A DNA stretch of 64,000 nucleotides, taken from Pseudomonas sp. H1h. Its GTDB lineage: Bacteria > Pseudomonadota > Gammaproteobacteria > Pseudomonadales > Pseudomonadaceae. A model generated the notes under the pieces. It was not told where the DNA came from. It saw only the letters and a list, made by a program, of their open reading frames with translations, and did no database searches. The stretch covers positions 62,001 through 126,000 of the forward strand of contig NZ_AYMJ01000030.1 in NCBI RefSeq assembly GCF_000633255.1. Reading direction: 5' to 3'. Both the position numbers and the translations under genes were made by a program. Of the stretch, positions 1 through 8,692 are shown piece after piece. How positions within the stretch are numbered: position 1 is the stretch's first letter; each line of letters starts with the position of its first letter.

Positions 1-82
1 CACCGAAGCGCTTGGCGTTGGCGTCGAGGCTCATCGTCAGGCCGATGCACAACGCCATGGCGATGCTAAGAAAACGTTTCAT
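1..82 (-). CDS. Start of a Tim44-like domain protein (3' part outside the window)
   Basis: Only the first 27 codons are present. They begin MKRFLSIAMALCIGL and form a typical signal peptide: a basic N-terminus, a hydrophobic core and an Ala-x-Ala-type end near residue 23, followed by KRFG. In Pseudomonas this signal sequence with mature KRFG belongs to the secreted or membrane Tim44-domain protein encoded next to uvrD. That identification rests on remembered gene order and on the signal peptide alone, because the Tim44 domain itself lies off the window. Confidence 0.6.
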   Translation of the reverse strand, partial: MKRFLSIAMALCIGLTMSLDANAKRFG

Positions 83-257
83 AAAGGGAATTCCCGTTTG
101 TGGAGACACGCGCGCCATGTTGCACAGCTGAAGTGTTACTGGCTAGCGAGAGAGTGTTTCGGGCTTTTGCCTGACAGGTTACGTTCAGCTCGTTCGAGGC
201 AATCAGGCCATGTACTTTTGGCTGTAGGAAAACTGGATAGGTTCAGCGAGAAATTGC

Positions 258-698
258 TTAGCGACGAAACGCCAGCATCACCACACCCGCCGTGATCAGA
301 CCGATGCCGCCCCATTGGCGCAGGTCGAGTTTCTCGCCCAGCAGGATCACGCCGAGCACCGCCACGAGCACCACGCTGAGCTTGTCCACCGGGGCGACCA
401 GCGAGGCCGGGCCGATTTTCAGCGCGCGGAAGTAGCACAGCCATGACGCGCCGGTACCCAGACCGGACAACAGCAGGAACAAGTAGCTCTTGGCGGAGAT
501 CGATCCCAAGGACTGATATTGGCCCGTGGCGTACAAAATCAAGGCCAGACTGACCAGTACCACGATGGTGCGCAGCAGGGTGGCGAAGTCGGAATTGACA
601 TTTTCGATGCCGACTTTGGCGAAGATCGCCGTCAATGCGGCGAAAGTCGCCGAGAGCAGGGCCCAGAATGTCCAGGAAGAAAAGAAGCCTGAGCCCAT
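258..698 (-). CDS. EamA/DMT-family membrane protein (small multidrug-type transporter subunit)
   Basis: The product is 146 residues, about half of a ten-helix DMT carrier and the size of a one-EamA-repeat protein with four to five transmembrane helices. Hydrophobic helices are visible around residues 5-25, 35-55, 68-88, 98-118 and 122-142, with the EamA-type end LGEKLDLRQWGGIGLITAGV. Such half-size proteins probably work as dimers and export small metabolites or drugs; the substrate cannot be read. I start at the ATG at 698, preceded by GGGAG. A longer frame reaching 824 runs back through a REP palindrome and is not believable as protein. Confidence 0.75.
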   Translation of the reverse strand: MGSGFFSSWTFWALLSATFAALTAIFAKVGIENVNSDFATLLRTIVVLVSLALILYATGQYQSLGSISAKSYLFLLLSGLGTGASWLCYFRALKIGPASLVAPVDKLSVVLVAVLGVILLGEKLDLRQWGGIGLITAGVVMLAFRR

Positions 699-737
699 GA
701 ATTGCTCCCGTGTCGAATCGAGGTTTACACAAAACCC

Positions 738-826
738 TGTGGGAGCGAGCCTGCTCGTGAAAGCTTCACTGCGGTTTATCAGATAAGCCGAGGTGATTTC
801 ATTCGCGAGCCGGCTCGCTCCCACAG
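738..826. repeat. REPIN: inverted pair of REP palindromes
   Basis: A GTGGGAGCGAGCCTGCTCGTGA arm is followed after about 45 bp by its inverted partner TTCGCGAGCCGGCTCGCTCCCAC. It lies between the EamA gene and the 3' end of uvrD. Such doublets are non-autonomous elements mobilised by RAYT transposases; no RAYT gene is in the window. Confidence 0.9.
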
Positions 827-843
827 AAACGCAAAACCAGTAT

Positions 844-3027
844 TCAGATCGCTTCCAGCTTGGCGTAGCCCAGCATCAGCCACTTGCTGCCTTCGCTGAA
901 ATTCACCTGCACCCGCGCCTGCGCGCCGGCACCTTCGAAATTCAGGATCACACCGTCGCCAAAGATCGAATGGCGTACGGTCTGGCCCAGGCTGAAGCCG
1001 GTTTCCGGAATCTCGCTGCCGCTGAACAGGTTGCTGCCGCTCATCGACTGGTTGCCGCCGAACGGTCGGCTGACGCTGTTCGACAGGCGCACTTCCTGAA
1101 TCAGGCCTTTCGGCACTTCTCGGACGAAGCGCGAGACCTTGTTGTAGGTTTCGCTGCCGTACAGGCGTCGGGTTTCAGCATAGGTCATCACCAGATTCTG
1201 CATGGCCCGGGTGATGCCCACGTAGGCCAGGCGTCGTTCTTCCTCAAGACGCCCAGGCTCTTCCAGGCTCATCTTGTGCGGGAACAGGCCTTCTTCCATG
1301 CCCACCAGGAACACGTAAGGGAATTCCAGGCCTTTGGCGCTGTGCAGTGTCATCAGCTGAATGCTGTCTTCGTGCTCGTCGGCCTGGGTGTCGCCGGCTT
1401 CCAGCGAGGCGTGGCCGAGGAACGCCGCCAGAGGCGACAGCTCTTCGTCTTCTTCGGTGTTCTCGAAGTTGCGCGCGGCGCTGACCAGTTCCTCAAGGTT
1501 TTCCACCCGGGCCTGGCCTTTCTCGCCTTTTTCCGCTTCGTGATAGGCGATGAGGCCCGATTGCTCGATGACAGTTTGCGTCATCAAGTGCAGCGGCATC
1601 TCCATGCACTTGGCGGCGAGGTTTTCGATCAGCTCGATAAACGCACCCAGTGCACCGGCGGCGCGTCCGGTCAGACCTTTATTGGCCACCAGTTGGCGCA
1701 TCGCTTCCCACATCGACACGTCGCTGTGGCGTGCATGGTCGCGGATCGCTTCGACGGTTTTTTCGCCAATGCCACGGGCCGGCACGTTGATCACCCGCTC
1801 CAGCGCCGCATCGTTGCCGCGACCTTCGAGCAAACGCAGGTAGGCCATGGCGTTCTTGATTTCCGCGCGCTCGAAGAAGCGCTGGCCGCCGTAGATGCGG
1901 TACGGAATGCGTTCGCGCAGCAACGCTTCTTCGAGAACGCGCGATTGGGCGTTGGAGCGGTAGAGAATCGCGATATCGCTGCGTGCCAGGCCGGTTTTCA
2001 GCGCGCTTTCGATGGTTTCGACAACGTAGCGTGCTTCGTCGTGCTCGTTGAACGCGGCGTACAGGTTGATCGCTTCGCCGTCGCCGCCATCGGTCCACAG
2101 CTCTTTACCCAGACGCCCGGTGTTGTTGGCGATCAGGGCGTTGGCGGCCTTGAGGATGCCGGCGGTGGAGCGGTAGTTCTGCTCCAGACGAATGGTCACC
2201 GAATCCGCGAAGTCGGACGAGTACTGATGAATGTTCTCGATTTTCGCGCCACGCCAGCCGTAGATCGACTGGTCGTCGTCGCCGACCACCATCAGGCTGT
2301 CGCCGCCCTTGCCCAGCAGACGCAACCAGGCGTACTGCACGGCGTTGGTGTCCTGGAACTCGTCCACCAGAATGTGCCGGAAGCGCTTCTGATAGTGCGC
2401 CAGCAGGCCCGGGTGATCGCGCCACAAATCGAGGGCGCGCAGCAGCAGTTCGGAGAAGTCGATGACGCCGGCGCGCTGGCAAGCGGCCTCGTAGGCCTCA
2501 TAGATGCCGCGCATGGTGGCCAGGTACAAATCGCCGCTGGCCTGAATGTGTTGCGGACGCAGACCTTCGTCTTTCTGCCCGTTGATGAACCACTGGGCCT
2601 GACGGGCCGGCCAGCGTTGTTCGTCCAGCCCCAGCTCGCGGATCACCCGCTTGACCAGCCTTTGCTGGTCGTCACTGTCGAGAATCTGGAAGGTCTGGCT
2701 CAAGCCCGCTTCCTGCCAGTGCGCCCGCAGCAAGCGGTGCGCCAGGCCGTGGAAGGTGCCGACCCACATGCCGGCCGGGTTGATACCCAGCAACTGCTCG
2801 ATGCGGTGACGCATCTCGGCAGCGGCCTTGTTGGTGAAGGTCACCGACAGAATGGAGTGGGGCGAGGCGTTTTCGACCTGGATCAACCAGGCGATACGGT
2901 GCACCAGCACTCGGGTTTTACCGGAACCGGCACCGGCCAGGACCAACTGACGGCCAACGGGGGCTGCTACGGCCTGGCGTTGGGCATCGTTGAGGGAGTT
3001 CAGCAGAAGGGAGAGATCATCGCGCAT
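844..3027 (-). CDS. uvrD: DNA helicase II UvrD
   Basis: This is the superfamily 1A 3'-5' helicase that removes the incised oligonucleotide in nucleotide excision repair and unwinds DNA in methyl-directed mismatch repair. The 727-residue length is normal for UvrD. The Walker A motif AGAGSGKT sits at residues 31-38, the Walker B/motif II region reads VDEFQDTN near residue 218, and motif III-type GDDDQSIYGWRGA and motif VI-type YVGITRA are present. The C-terminus carries the short Tudor-like segment that binds RNA polymerase in UvrD/PcrA. The gene is divergent from the c-di-GMP gene at 3253. A very long plus-strand frame antisense to it is a shadow. Confidence 0.97.
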   Translation of the reverse strand: MRDDLSLLLNSLNDAQRQAVAAPVGRQLVLAGAGSGKTRVLVHRIAWLIQVENASPHSILSVTFTNKAAAEMRHRIEQLLGINPAGMWVGTFHGLAHRLLRAHWQEAGLSQTFQILDSDDQQRLVKRVIRELGLDEQRWPARQAQWFINGQKDEGLRPQHIQASGDLYLATMRGIYEAYEAACQRAGVIDFSELLLRALDLWRDHPGLLAHYQKRFRHILVDEFQDTNAVQYAWLRLLGKGGDSLMVVGDDDQSIYGWRGAKIENIHQYSSDFADSVTIRLEQNYRSTAGILKAANALIANNTGRLGKELWTDGGDGEAINLYAAFNEHDEARYVVETIESALKTGLARSDIAILYRSNAQSRVLEEALLRERIPYRIYGGQRFFERAEIKNAMAYLRLLEGRGNDAALERVINVPARGIGEKTVEAIRDHARHSDVSMWEAMRQLVANKGLTGRAAGALGAFIELIENLAAKCMEMPLHLMTQTVIEQSGLIAYHEAEKGEKGQARVENLEELVSAARNFENTEEDEELSPLAAFLGHASLEAGDTQADEHEDSIQLMTLHSAKGLEFPYVFLVGMEEGLFPHKMSLEEPGRLEEERRLAYVGITRAMQNLVMTYAETRRLYGSETYNKVSRFVREVPKGLIQEVRLSNSVSRPFGGNQSMSGSNLFSGSEIPETGFSLGQTVRHSIFGDGVILNFEGAGAQARVQVNFSEGSKWLMLGYAKLEAI

Positions 3028-3205
3028 CGGGGCATTCTAGGGTGCGCCGCAGGCCCGGGCAAACCGAGCTTTGCATTAGCCGATGAAAGTGCCGCCAATG
3101 ACGACCGGTCGGTCACTGGCTACAGGCTTTGGCCCGCCTCGCTCTGCGGGTTTTGCCAGCGATCGGGCGGGGAAAAGTTTCGCTCAAATTATGATCTGGA
3201 GCAGT

Positions 3206-3233
3206 TTGGCAACGGGATCGGCTTGTGTATGCT
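3206..3233 (+). promoter_or_regulatory. Possible sigma-70 promoter of the c-di-GMP gene
   Basis: TTGGCA (3206-3211) and TATGCT (3228-3233) are separated by 16 bp. If used, transcription begins near 3240, which rules out the in-frame ATG at 3229 and favours the one at 3253. This is read by eye only. Confidence 0.35.
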
Positions 3234-3252
3234 CCGTCCACGTTTCGGGCCC

Positions 3253-6159
3253 ATGCTCACTCCTATAAGAACAAAAACATTGCAAAAGACCCTCAGCTCA
3301 GACCTGTCGGGCCCCTCTGTGGAACCCCGGGTCATCCGCAAGCATTACGCCACCGAAATGGCGGTGGAACGCACGCGCCTGCTTTATCAGGGCTCACTGC
3401 TGCCCACGTTGTTCATGTTACTCAATGGTCTGGTCTGCGCCGGTTTGCTCTGGAGTCCGCAGCGCTATTTCGTGGTCAGCATCTGGCTGGTCTGGTTGTT
3501 GTCGCTGGTGGCGCTGCGAGTGATTCAGGTCGCCGCGTTCGATTCGGCGATCCCCGACCGTCAGGCCCAGCCGATCTGGTTCCGCATGTTCCTGCTGGGC
3601 TCGACCATGACCGGTCTGACCCTGGCCGGCGCCGGTATTGCGCTGGTGCCCGCCGACAACTTCATGCAGCAAGCCTGGGTGTTCGGCCTGATCGGCGCCG
3701 CGACGTTGTCCGCCAGCGTCGCCTACGCGGTCAGCCTGCCGGCGTTTCTGTCCTTTACCTTGCCGTGCCTGCTGCCGGCGATCGGTTACCTGTTCTGGGG
3801 CGGCGATGAACAGGCGCGCGGCTGGGGCTGGCTGGGGCTGATCCTGCTCGGCTCGCTGAGTGTGGTGGCGTGGCAAGTCAGTCGGTTGATCGATCGCGGG
3901 CTACTGCGGCGCTTCCAGAATCAGCACCTGATCGAGCATTTGCAGCAGGCGCAGAGCCGTAGCGAACAGCTCAATCAAGCACTGGGCAAAGAGGTCGAGC
4001 AGCGCCGTTGTGCCGAAGGTGCATTGCGTGAGGCGCAGGTCGAACTGGAAGACCGCGTGGCACAGCGCAGCCGCGAACTGGACGCGGCCAATCAGGCGCT
4101 GAGCAAAAGCGAAGCCCGTCTGGCTCTGGCTTTGAAGGCCAGCGAGCTGGGGCTGTGGGACTGGAACCTGCAAACCGACGAAGTTCACCACACACAGATC
4201 CAGGAGCTGTTCGGCCTGGCACCGGAATACGTCACGGCGATCCTGCGCGACCTCAAGCCACGCCTGCACCCCGAAGATGTGCCGTCGCTCAAGCAGGCGC
4301 TGATCGAGCACCTGAAAGGTCGCACCGAGGACTATCAGATCGAGTACCGCGTACGTCACGGCGACGGTCATTGGGTGTGGATCGAGGATCGCGGCCGCGC
4401 CGTGGAGCGCAGTGACAGTGGGCGGGTGATCCGCATGGTCGGCACCCGACGCGACATCAGCGCCAGCAAAAGCCTTGAAGAGCAGCAAAGACTGGCTGCC
4501 ACGGTGTTCGAAGCGGCCAGCGAAGGCATTGTGATTCTCGACCCGAACTACGCGCTGATCGCGATCAATCAGGCGTTCAGCCGGGTCACCGGTTATGACA
4601 TCGAAGACATGCTCGGGCGCAATGTCGTCGAACTGCCGTGCAGTCGTGATGCCCGGCGCCATTACGTCGCGATCCGTCACGCGCTGGAGCAGGACGGCAG
4701 CTGGCAGGGCGAACTGGTCGAGACCCGCAAGAACGGCGAGCTGTATCCGCAGTGGCTGCAACTCAACGCGGTGCGCGACCGTCGGGGAAATGTAAGCCAT
4801 ATTGTGGGCTTCTTCGCCGATCTTTCCGCGCGGCGCGAATCCGAAGAACGCATGCGCTACCTGACGCATTACGATGAACTCACCGGGCTGGCCAACCGCT
4901 CGCTGTTCCGCGAGCGCCTGCACGAAGCCCATCAGCGCGTGCGTCAGGGCGGACGGCGCAGTCTGGCATTGCTGCATATCAACCTGGATCGCTTCAAATT
5001 GCTCAACGACAGCCTCGGTCACGAGGTGGCGGACCAACTGCTGCAGAAAATGTCCCGGCGACTGGTCAACGCGTTGCCGGAGGCTGACACCATCGCGCGC
5101 TTGTCCGGTGATGAATTTGCCGTGCTGTTCGATGCCTATGGCAACTTGTCGAGTCTGGCGCGAGTCGCCACGCGACTATCGAGCAAGCTGCGCCTGCCAC
5201 TGACCGTTGAGGGGCATGAGTTGGTGGTCAGCGCTTCGATGGGCATCAGCATGCTACCGGACAACGCCCGGGAAATTTCTGCGCTGGTCAGTCAGTCGAA
5301 CATGGCCATGCAACACGCCAAGCACTTGGGCGGCAACAATTTCCAGTTCTATACCGACAGCCTGCAGGCCAGCACCCTGGAGCGGCTGCAACTGGAAAAC
5401 CAGCTGCGCAAAGCCATCGAGGACAAACAGCTCAAAGTGTTCTATCAACCGAAGCTGTGCCTGCAAACCGGGCGCCTGAATGCGGCGGAAGCGCTGGTGC
5501 GCTGGGACCATCCGAGCATGGGTCGAGTGCCGCCGGGGGACTTCATCGGGCTGGCCGAGGAGACCGGGCTGATCGGGCCGATCGGCGAATTCGTCCTGCG
5601 CCAGGCTTGCTGGCAGGCGTGCGAGTGGCAGCGCCAGGGTCTGGAACCGATCCGCGTGTCGGTGAACCTGTCGGTGCATCAACTGCGTCAGGGCAAACTG
5701 GTCAGTCTGGTGCGCCAGGTGCTGGAAGAAACCGGGCTGGCGCCGCACTACCTGGAACTGGAGCTCACCGAAAGCCAGTTGCTCGACAGCGTTGAACACA
5801 TCATCGCCACTTTCCAGCAACTGCGCGATCTGGGCGTGAAGCTGGCGATCGATGATTTTGGCACCGGCTATTCGTCGCTGAGTTACCTCAAGCGCATCCC
5901 GGTGGATTACGTGAAGATCGATCAGGCGTTCATTCGTGGACTGGGGCAGAGCAGTGAGGATGCGGCGATCACCCGCGCGATCATTGCCATGGCCCATGGA
6001 TTGTCGTTGAAGGTGGTAGCCGAAGGTGTCGAGCGGCAAGAGCAGCTGGAGTTTTTACGCGTCGAGCATTGCGATGAAGTGCAGGGCTATCTGATCAGTC
6101 GCCCCGTGGAGGCTGCCGCTCTGGCCGGGCTTTTGCGCGAACAGGAAAAACCGTTTTAA
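3253..6159 (+). CDS. Membrane PAS-PAS-GGDEF-EAL cyclic-di-GMP protein
   Basis: The 968-residue product has an N-terminal block of about five to six transmembrane helices (roughly residues 45-220), a coiled linker (225-285), two PAS domains (about 290-410 and 412-535), a GGDEF domain and an EAL domain. The GGDEF signature is SGDEF at residues 618-622, a variant compatible with cyclase activity. The EAL signature (746-748), the DDFGTGYSSL loop and the VVAEGVE motif are intact, so phosphodiesterase activity is likely. It matches the dual-domain gene next to uvrD in P. aeruginosa (PA5442). The start is uncertain: the ATG at 3253 has a weak ribosome site, and the next candidate is at 3358. The net effect on c-di-GMP cannot be read from sequence. 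Confidence 0.9.
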   Translation: MLTPIRTKTLQKTLSSDLSGPSVEPRVIRKHYATEMAVERTRLLYQGSLLPTLFMLLNGLVCAGLLWSPQRYFVVSIWLVWLLSLVALRVIQVAAFDSAIPDRQAQPIWFRMFLLGSTMTGLTLAGAGIALVPADNFMQQAWVFGLIGAATLSASVAYAVSLPAFLSFTLPCLLPAIGYLFWGGDEQARGWGWLGLILLGSLSVVAWQVSRLIDRGLLRRFQNQHLIEHLQQAQSRSEQLNQALGKEVEQRRCAEGALREAQVELEDRVAQRSRELDAANQALSKSEARLALALKASELGLWDWNLQTDEVHHTQIQELFGLAPEYVTAILRDLKPRLHPEDVPSLKQALIEHLKGRTEDYQIEYRVRHGDGHWVWIEDRGRAVERSDSGRVIRMVGTRRDISASKSLEEQQRLAATVFEAASEGIVILDPNYALIAINQAFSRVTGYDIEDMLGRNVVELPCSRDARRHYVAIRHALEQDGSWQGELVETRKNGELYPQWLQLNAVRDRRGNVSHIVGFFADLSARRESEERMRYLTHYDELTGLANRSLFRERLHEAHQRVRQGGRRSLALLHINLDRFKLLNDSLGHEVADQLLQKMSRRLVNALPEADTIARLSGDEFAVLFDAYGNLSSLARVATRLSSKLRLPLTVEGHELVVSASMGISMLPDNAREISALVSQSNMAMQHAKHLGGNNFQFYTDSLQASTLERLQLENQLRKAIEDKQLKVFYQPKLCLQTGRLNAAEALVRWDHPSMGRVPPGDFIGLAEETGLIGPIGEFVLRQACWQACEWQRQGLEPIRVSVNLSVHQLRQGKLVSLVRQVLEETGLAPHYLELELTESQLLDSVEHIIATFQQLRDLGVKLAIDDFGTGYSSLSYLKRIPVDYVKIDQAFIRGLGQSSEDAAITRAIIAMAHGLSLKVVAEGVERQEQLEFLRVEHCDEVQGYLISRPVEAAALAGLLREQEKPF

Positions 6160-6232
6160 GGGCTACATGCACCCCATCGCGCCTGATATGGGGACATGGA
6201 GTTACGCATTGAGCAGGCAAAAAGCCAATTCA

Positions 6233-6247
6233 TGTAGTATAACTACA
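6233..6247. promoter_or_regulatory. Palindromic operator TGTAGT-ATA-ACTACA (HexR/RpiR type)
   Basis: This is a perfect 6+3+6 inverted repeat about 40 bp upstream of the RpiR-family regulator gene. HexR operators in Pseudomonas follow TTGT-N7/8-ACAA, and gamma-proteobacterial HexR sites are similar TGTA...TACA palindromes. Its position suggests autoregulation by the downstream gene product. Confidence 0.7.
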
Positions 6248-6286
6248 AGCGTGCTACATCCTTGCCCATAAGAAGAGTCCAGCCCC

Positions 6287-7153
6287 TTGAATCTGCTGCA
6301 ACACATCGCCCAGTCACGTCACCTGTTACGCAAGTCGGAGCTCAAGGTCGCCGACCACGTGCTGCTTGACCCTGCGGCCGTGATGCACAGTTCCATGGCC
6401 GACCTGGCCCACAGCGTTGGCATCAGCGAGCCGACCATCGTGCGCTTCTGCCGGGCCATTGGCTGCTCCGGGTTTCAGGATCTCAAGCTCAAGCTGGCGC
6501 AGAGCCTGGCTGCCGGGGCCAGCTTCGGTCAGTTCGCGATTCACGAAGACGACTCGGTCGCCGACTACAGCCTGAAGATTTTCGACACCACGTTGCACAC
6601 CCTGATGGAAGTTCGCGAGAAGCTCGATCCGGTGGAGTTGCAGCGGGCGGTGACGTTGATGTCGCAGGCGCAGCGCGTCGAGTTCTATGGCTTCGGCGCG
6701 TCCGGCGCGGTGGCGGCGGACGCGCAGCACAAGTTCTTCCGTTTGCTGCTGACCGCAGCGGCGTACTCCGATCCGCACATGCAGGCGATGTCAGCGGTAA
6801 CTTTGAAGCCGACCGACGTGGCGATCTGCATTTCCCAGTCCGGCCGCTCTAAGGACCTGCTGATCACCGCCAACCTTGTTCGCGAGAGCGGCGCTTCGCT
6901 GATCACCCTGTGCCCGAGCCAGACACCGTTGGCTGAGCTGTCGACCGTCAACCTGGCGATCGATGTGCATGAAGACACCGAAATCTACACACCGCTGACC
7001 TCGCGCATCGCCCACCTGGTGGTGATCGATGTGCTGGCGATGGGCGTGGCCATGGCGCGCGGGCCGAGCCTGGTCAATCACCTCAAGAGCGTGAAACGCA
7101 GCCTGCGCAGCTTGCGTTTGTCGCCGAAGGCCGTAAAGGCGCTGGACGATTAA
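6287..7153 (+). CDS. RpiR/HexR-family transcriptional regulator
   Basis: The 288-residue product has an N-terminal RpiR-type helix-turn-helix (about residues 1-77, containing SEPTIVRFCRAIGCSGF) and a C-terminal SIS sugar-isomerase fold (about 125-260, containing GFGASGAVAADA and ISQSGRSKDLL). SIS domains in this family bind phosphorylated sugars or sugar acids that release the repressor from DNA. It corresponds to PA5438, which keeps its place near pycAB, and is distinct from the HexR of the glucose operons. The chosen start is TTG at 6287, about 10 bases after AAGAAGAG; no better ATG lies near. A perfect palindrome at 6233-6247 probably binds this protein. Confidence 0.88.
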   Translation: MNLLQHIAQSRHLLRKSELKVADHVLLDPAAVMHSSMADLAHSVGISEPTIVRFCRAIGCSGFQDLKLKLAQSLAAGASFGQFAIHEDDSVADYSLKIFDTTLHTLMEVREKLDPVELQRAVTLMSQAQRVEFYGFGASGAVAADAQHKFFRLLLTAAAYSDPHMQAMSAVTLKPTDVAICISQSGRSKDLLITANLVRESGASLITLCPSQTPLAELSTVNLAIDVHEDTEIYTPLTSRIAHLVVIDVLAMGVAMARGPSLVNHLKSVKRSLRSLRLSPKAVKALDD

Positions 7154-7173
7154 GCAAGGTCATTGCGACCTTG

Positions 7174-7269
7174 TTCGCGAGCAAGCCCGCTCCCATAGTT
7201 GATCTCGGTAGACACAGAATTTGTGGTCACCGTAGATCCTCTGTGGGAGCGGGCTTGCTCGCGAAGGCG
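7174..7269. repeat. REPIN: inverted pair of REP palindromes
   Basis: A TTCGCGAGCAAGCCCGCTCCCA arm is followed by the opposite arm TGTGGGAGCGGGCTTGCTCGCGAA. The order is reversed relative to most copies here (tail-to-tail). Confidence 0.9.
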
Positions 7270-7385
7270 GCCTCCAAAACACCACATCTCTGTGAAACTT
7301 TCATCGCACTGTCATCCCCGCGCAGCCAAACCGTCATCCCCCGCGCCTATCGTGAAACTCCCGTACTCGCCTTGGGAGACTCGAA

Positions 7386-7598
7386 ATGGCTCAGCCCTAC
7401 GAAGAACGCAACAGCGCCGCGAAAACCCGTCGTCAACAGGAAGACCAACGCCGCATGGAATTCCGTCGCGCGATCGAAGATCGCTTCGAACTCCGTCAGC
7501 TTCAGAGCGAAATCAGCGATTTTCCCGAGGACATCGAACTCAATTACTGGCAGGCCGCACCGGCAGTTTCCCGTCGAAGCGCTCAACCAGCGCGCTGA
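7386..7598 (+). CDS. Small charged protein of the PA3496 putative envelope-integrity family
   Basis: The 70-residue product is rich in Arg, Glu and Gln and contains SAAKTRRQQEDQRRMEFRRAIED, which I recognise as the hallmark of a short Pseudomonas family annotated from PA3496. A clear ribosome site (GGGAGA, 7 bases before the ATG) supports it. Its last 59 bases overlap the 3' end of the convergent LysR gene. There is no signal peptide or membrane helix, so the envelope role attached to the family name cannot be judged from this copy. Confidence 0.7.
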   Translation: MAQPYEERNSAAKTRRQQEDQRRMEFRRAIEDRFELRQLQSEISDFPEDIELNYWQAAPAVSRRSAQPAR

Positions 7599-8502
7599 TT
7601 TGCACCCGTTCGCTGCGGATAAACGCCAGGAAGGCGTGCGCCACCGGTGACAGCCGTTTGGCCTTGGCCTGCACCAGGCACCAGCTACGAAACAGCGGCA
7701 ATTCTTCGACCGGCAGCTCGACCAGGCCGCCGGTCGCCAGCTCCAGGTTCAGGGCGTGGCGCGTCAACAGCGCCAGGCCCAGACCCGCCGCCACGCATTC
7801 GCGCTGAGCTTCGGCAGACGCCACTTCCTGGGTCTGGGTGAAGTGCACGCGTTTCTCTTTGAAGTATTCCTCGCAGGCCAGTCGTGTGCCCGAACCCGGT
7901 TCGCGGATCAGCAGTGTGTAAGGCTCAAGATCCTGCAGGCGCAGCGCTCCCATGTGCGCCAACGGATGATCCGGGCGTGCCACGGCGACAATCGGATTAT
8001 TGAGAAACGGCAGAAACTCCAGGCCCATGTCCTGCGGCACCATCGACATGATCACCAGGTCGTCGCGGTTGTCCGAGAGGCGGCGGATCACCTGGCCACG
8101 GTTGACCACCGTCAGTTGCAGGTTCACTTCCGGGTGCTGGCGCTTGAAGGCGGCGAACAGGTGTGGCACGAAGTACTTGGCGCTGGATTCTACTGCCAGC
8201 TTCAGTTGGCCTTGCAGCGAGCCCTGCATGTCCGACAGCTGCATGTCGAGGTTTTCCAGGCGGCCGAAGATATCCCGGCTGGCCCGCTGCAGGGCTTCGG
8301 CAGCCTCGGTCATGTAGAGTTTTTTGCCGACATAATCGAATAATGGCTGGCCGATCAGCTCTTCGAGCTGACGAATCTGTAGGCTGACGGCCGGTTGTGT
8401 GAGAGACATTTCATCGGCTGCGCGGCTGTAGGAGCGCAAATCACACACTTCGTTGAAAATCTGCAATTGGCGTAATGTCATACGCATCAAGGACTTACGC
8501 AT
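7540..8502 (-). CDS. LysR-family regulator next to pyruvate carboxylase
   Basis: The product is 320 residues. The winged helix-turn-helix is at about residues 8-66 (TLRQLQIFNEVCDLRSYSRAA, then LTQPAVSLQIRQLEE), followed by a periplasmic-binding-like effector domain of CbbR/CysB type. It matches PA5437, which is always divergent from pycA in Pseudomonas, so control of pycAB is the natural inference. Internal Met residues at 6 and 8 are alternative starts. Two dyads in the shared upstream region, at 8540 and 8615, are candidate operators. Its 3' end overlaps the small gene at 7386-7598 tail to tail. Confidence 0.9.
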   Translation of the reverse strand: MRKSLMRMTLRQLQIFNEVCDLRSYSRAADEMSLTQPAVSLQIRQLEELIGQPLFDYVGKKLYMTEAAEALQRASRDIFGRLENLDMQLSDMQGSLQGQLKLAVESSAKYFVPHLFAAFKRQHPEVNLQLTVVNRGQVIRRLSDNRDDLVIMSMVPQDMGLEFLPFLNNPIVAVARPDHPLAHMGALRLQDLEPYTLLIREPGSGTRLACEEYFKEKRVHFTQTQEVASAEAQRECVAAGLGLALLTRHALNLELATGGLVELPVEELPLFRSWCLVQAKAKRLSPVAHAFLAFIRSERVQISALVERFDGKLPVRPASN

Positions 8503-8539
8503 TTCTTATGGGCTCTGACGGCGGGCTGATGGTTTAACT

Positions 8540-8555
8540 ATAAGTCTTTGCTTAT
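8540..8555. promoter_or_regulatory. LysR-type dyad ATAAG-N6-CTTAT
   Basis: This perfect 5+6+5 inverted repeat lies 38 bp upstream of the LysR start codon, in the region shared with pycA. It fits the partly palindromic AT-rich boxes bound by LysR-type regulators, and autoregulation is the likely role. Confidence 0.5.
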
Positions 8556-8614
8556 GCCTGACCCAATTTTTATTCATTTTTGTTAATCCCTTGCGAGCGC
8601 TAGTGTGGGGCTGC

Positions 8615-8636
8615 GACTAAATTGAAACATTTAGTC
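8615..8636. promoter_or_regulatory. Inverted repeat GACTAAA-N8-TTTAGTC upstream of pycA
   Basis: A perfect 7-bp dyad lies about 57 bp before the pycA start. It may be a second operator site for the divergent LysR protein or a stem in the pycA leader; the sequence does not decide between these. Confidence 0.45.
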
Positions 8637-8692
8637 ACGCGTCGACCTGGGTCTAGCAGGTCGTGGTGCCACCGGCTCAAGGGAACCTCCAA

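Noticed and set aside
793..3252. The plus-strand open frame upstream of and continuous with the c-di-GMP gene, which could make a protein of 1,788 residues.
   Set aside because: It is antisense to uvrD, has low-complexity shadow composition (many His, Gln, Val), and no domain. The real product begins at 3253.
6239..6286. An ATG start for the RpiR-family gene instead of TTG.
   Set aside because: No in-frame ATG lies close by that fits the N-terminal helix-turn-helix; TTG at 6287 gives the full conserved start MNLLQHIAQS.
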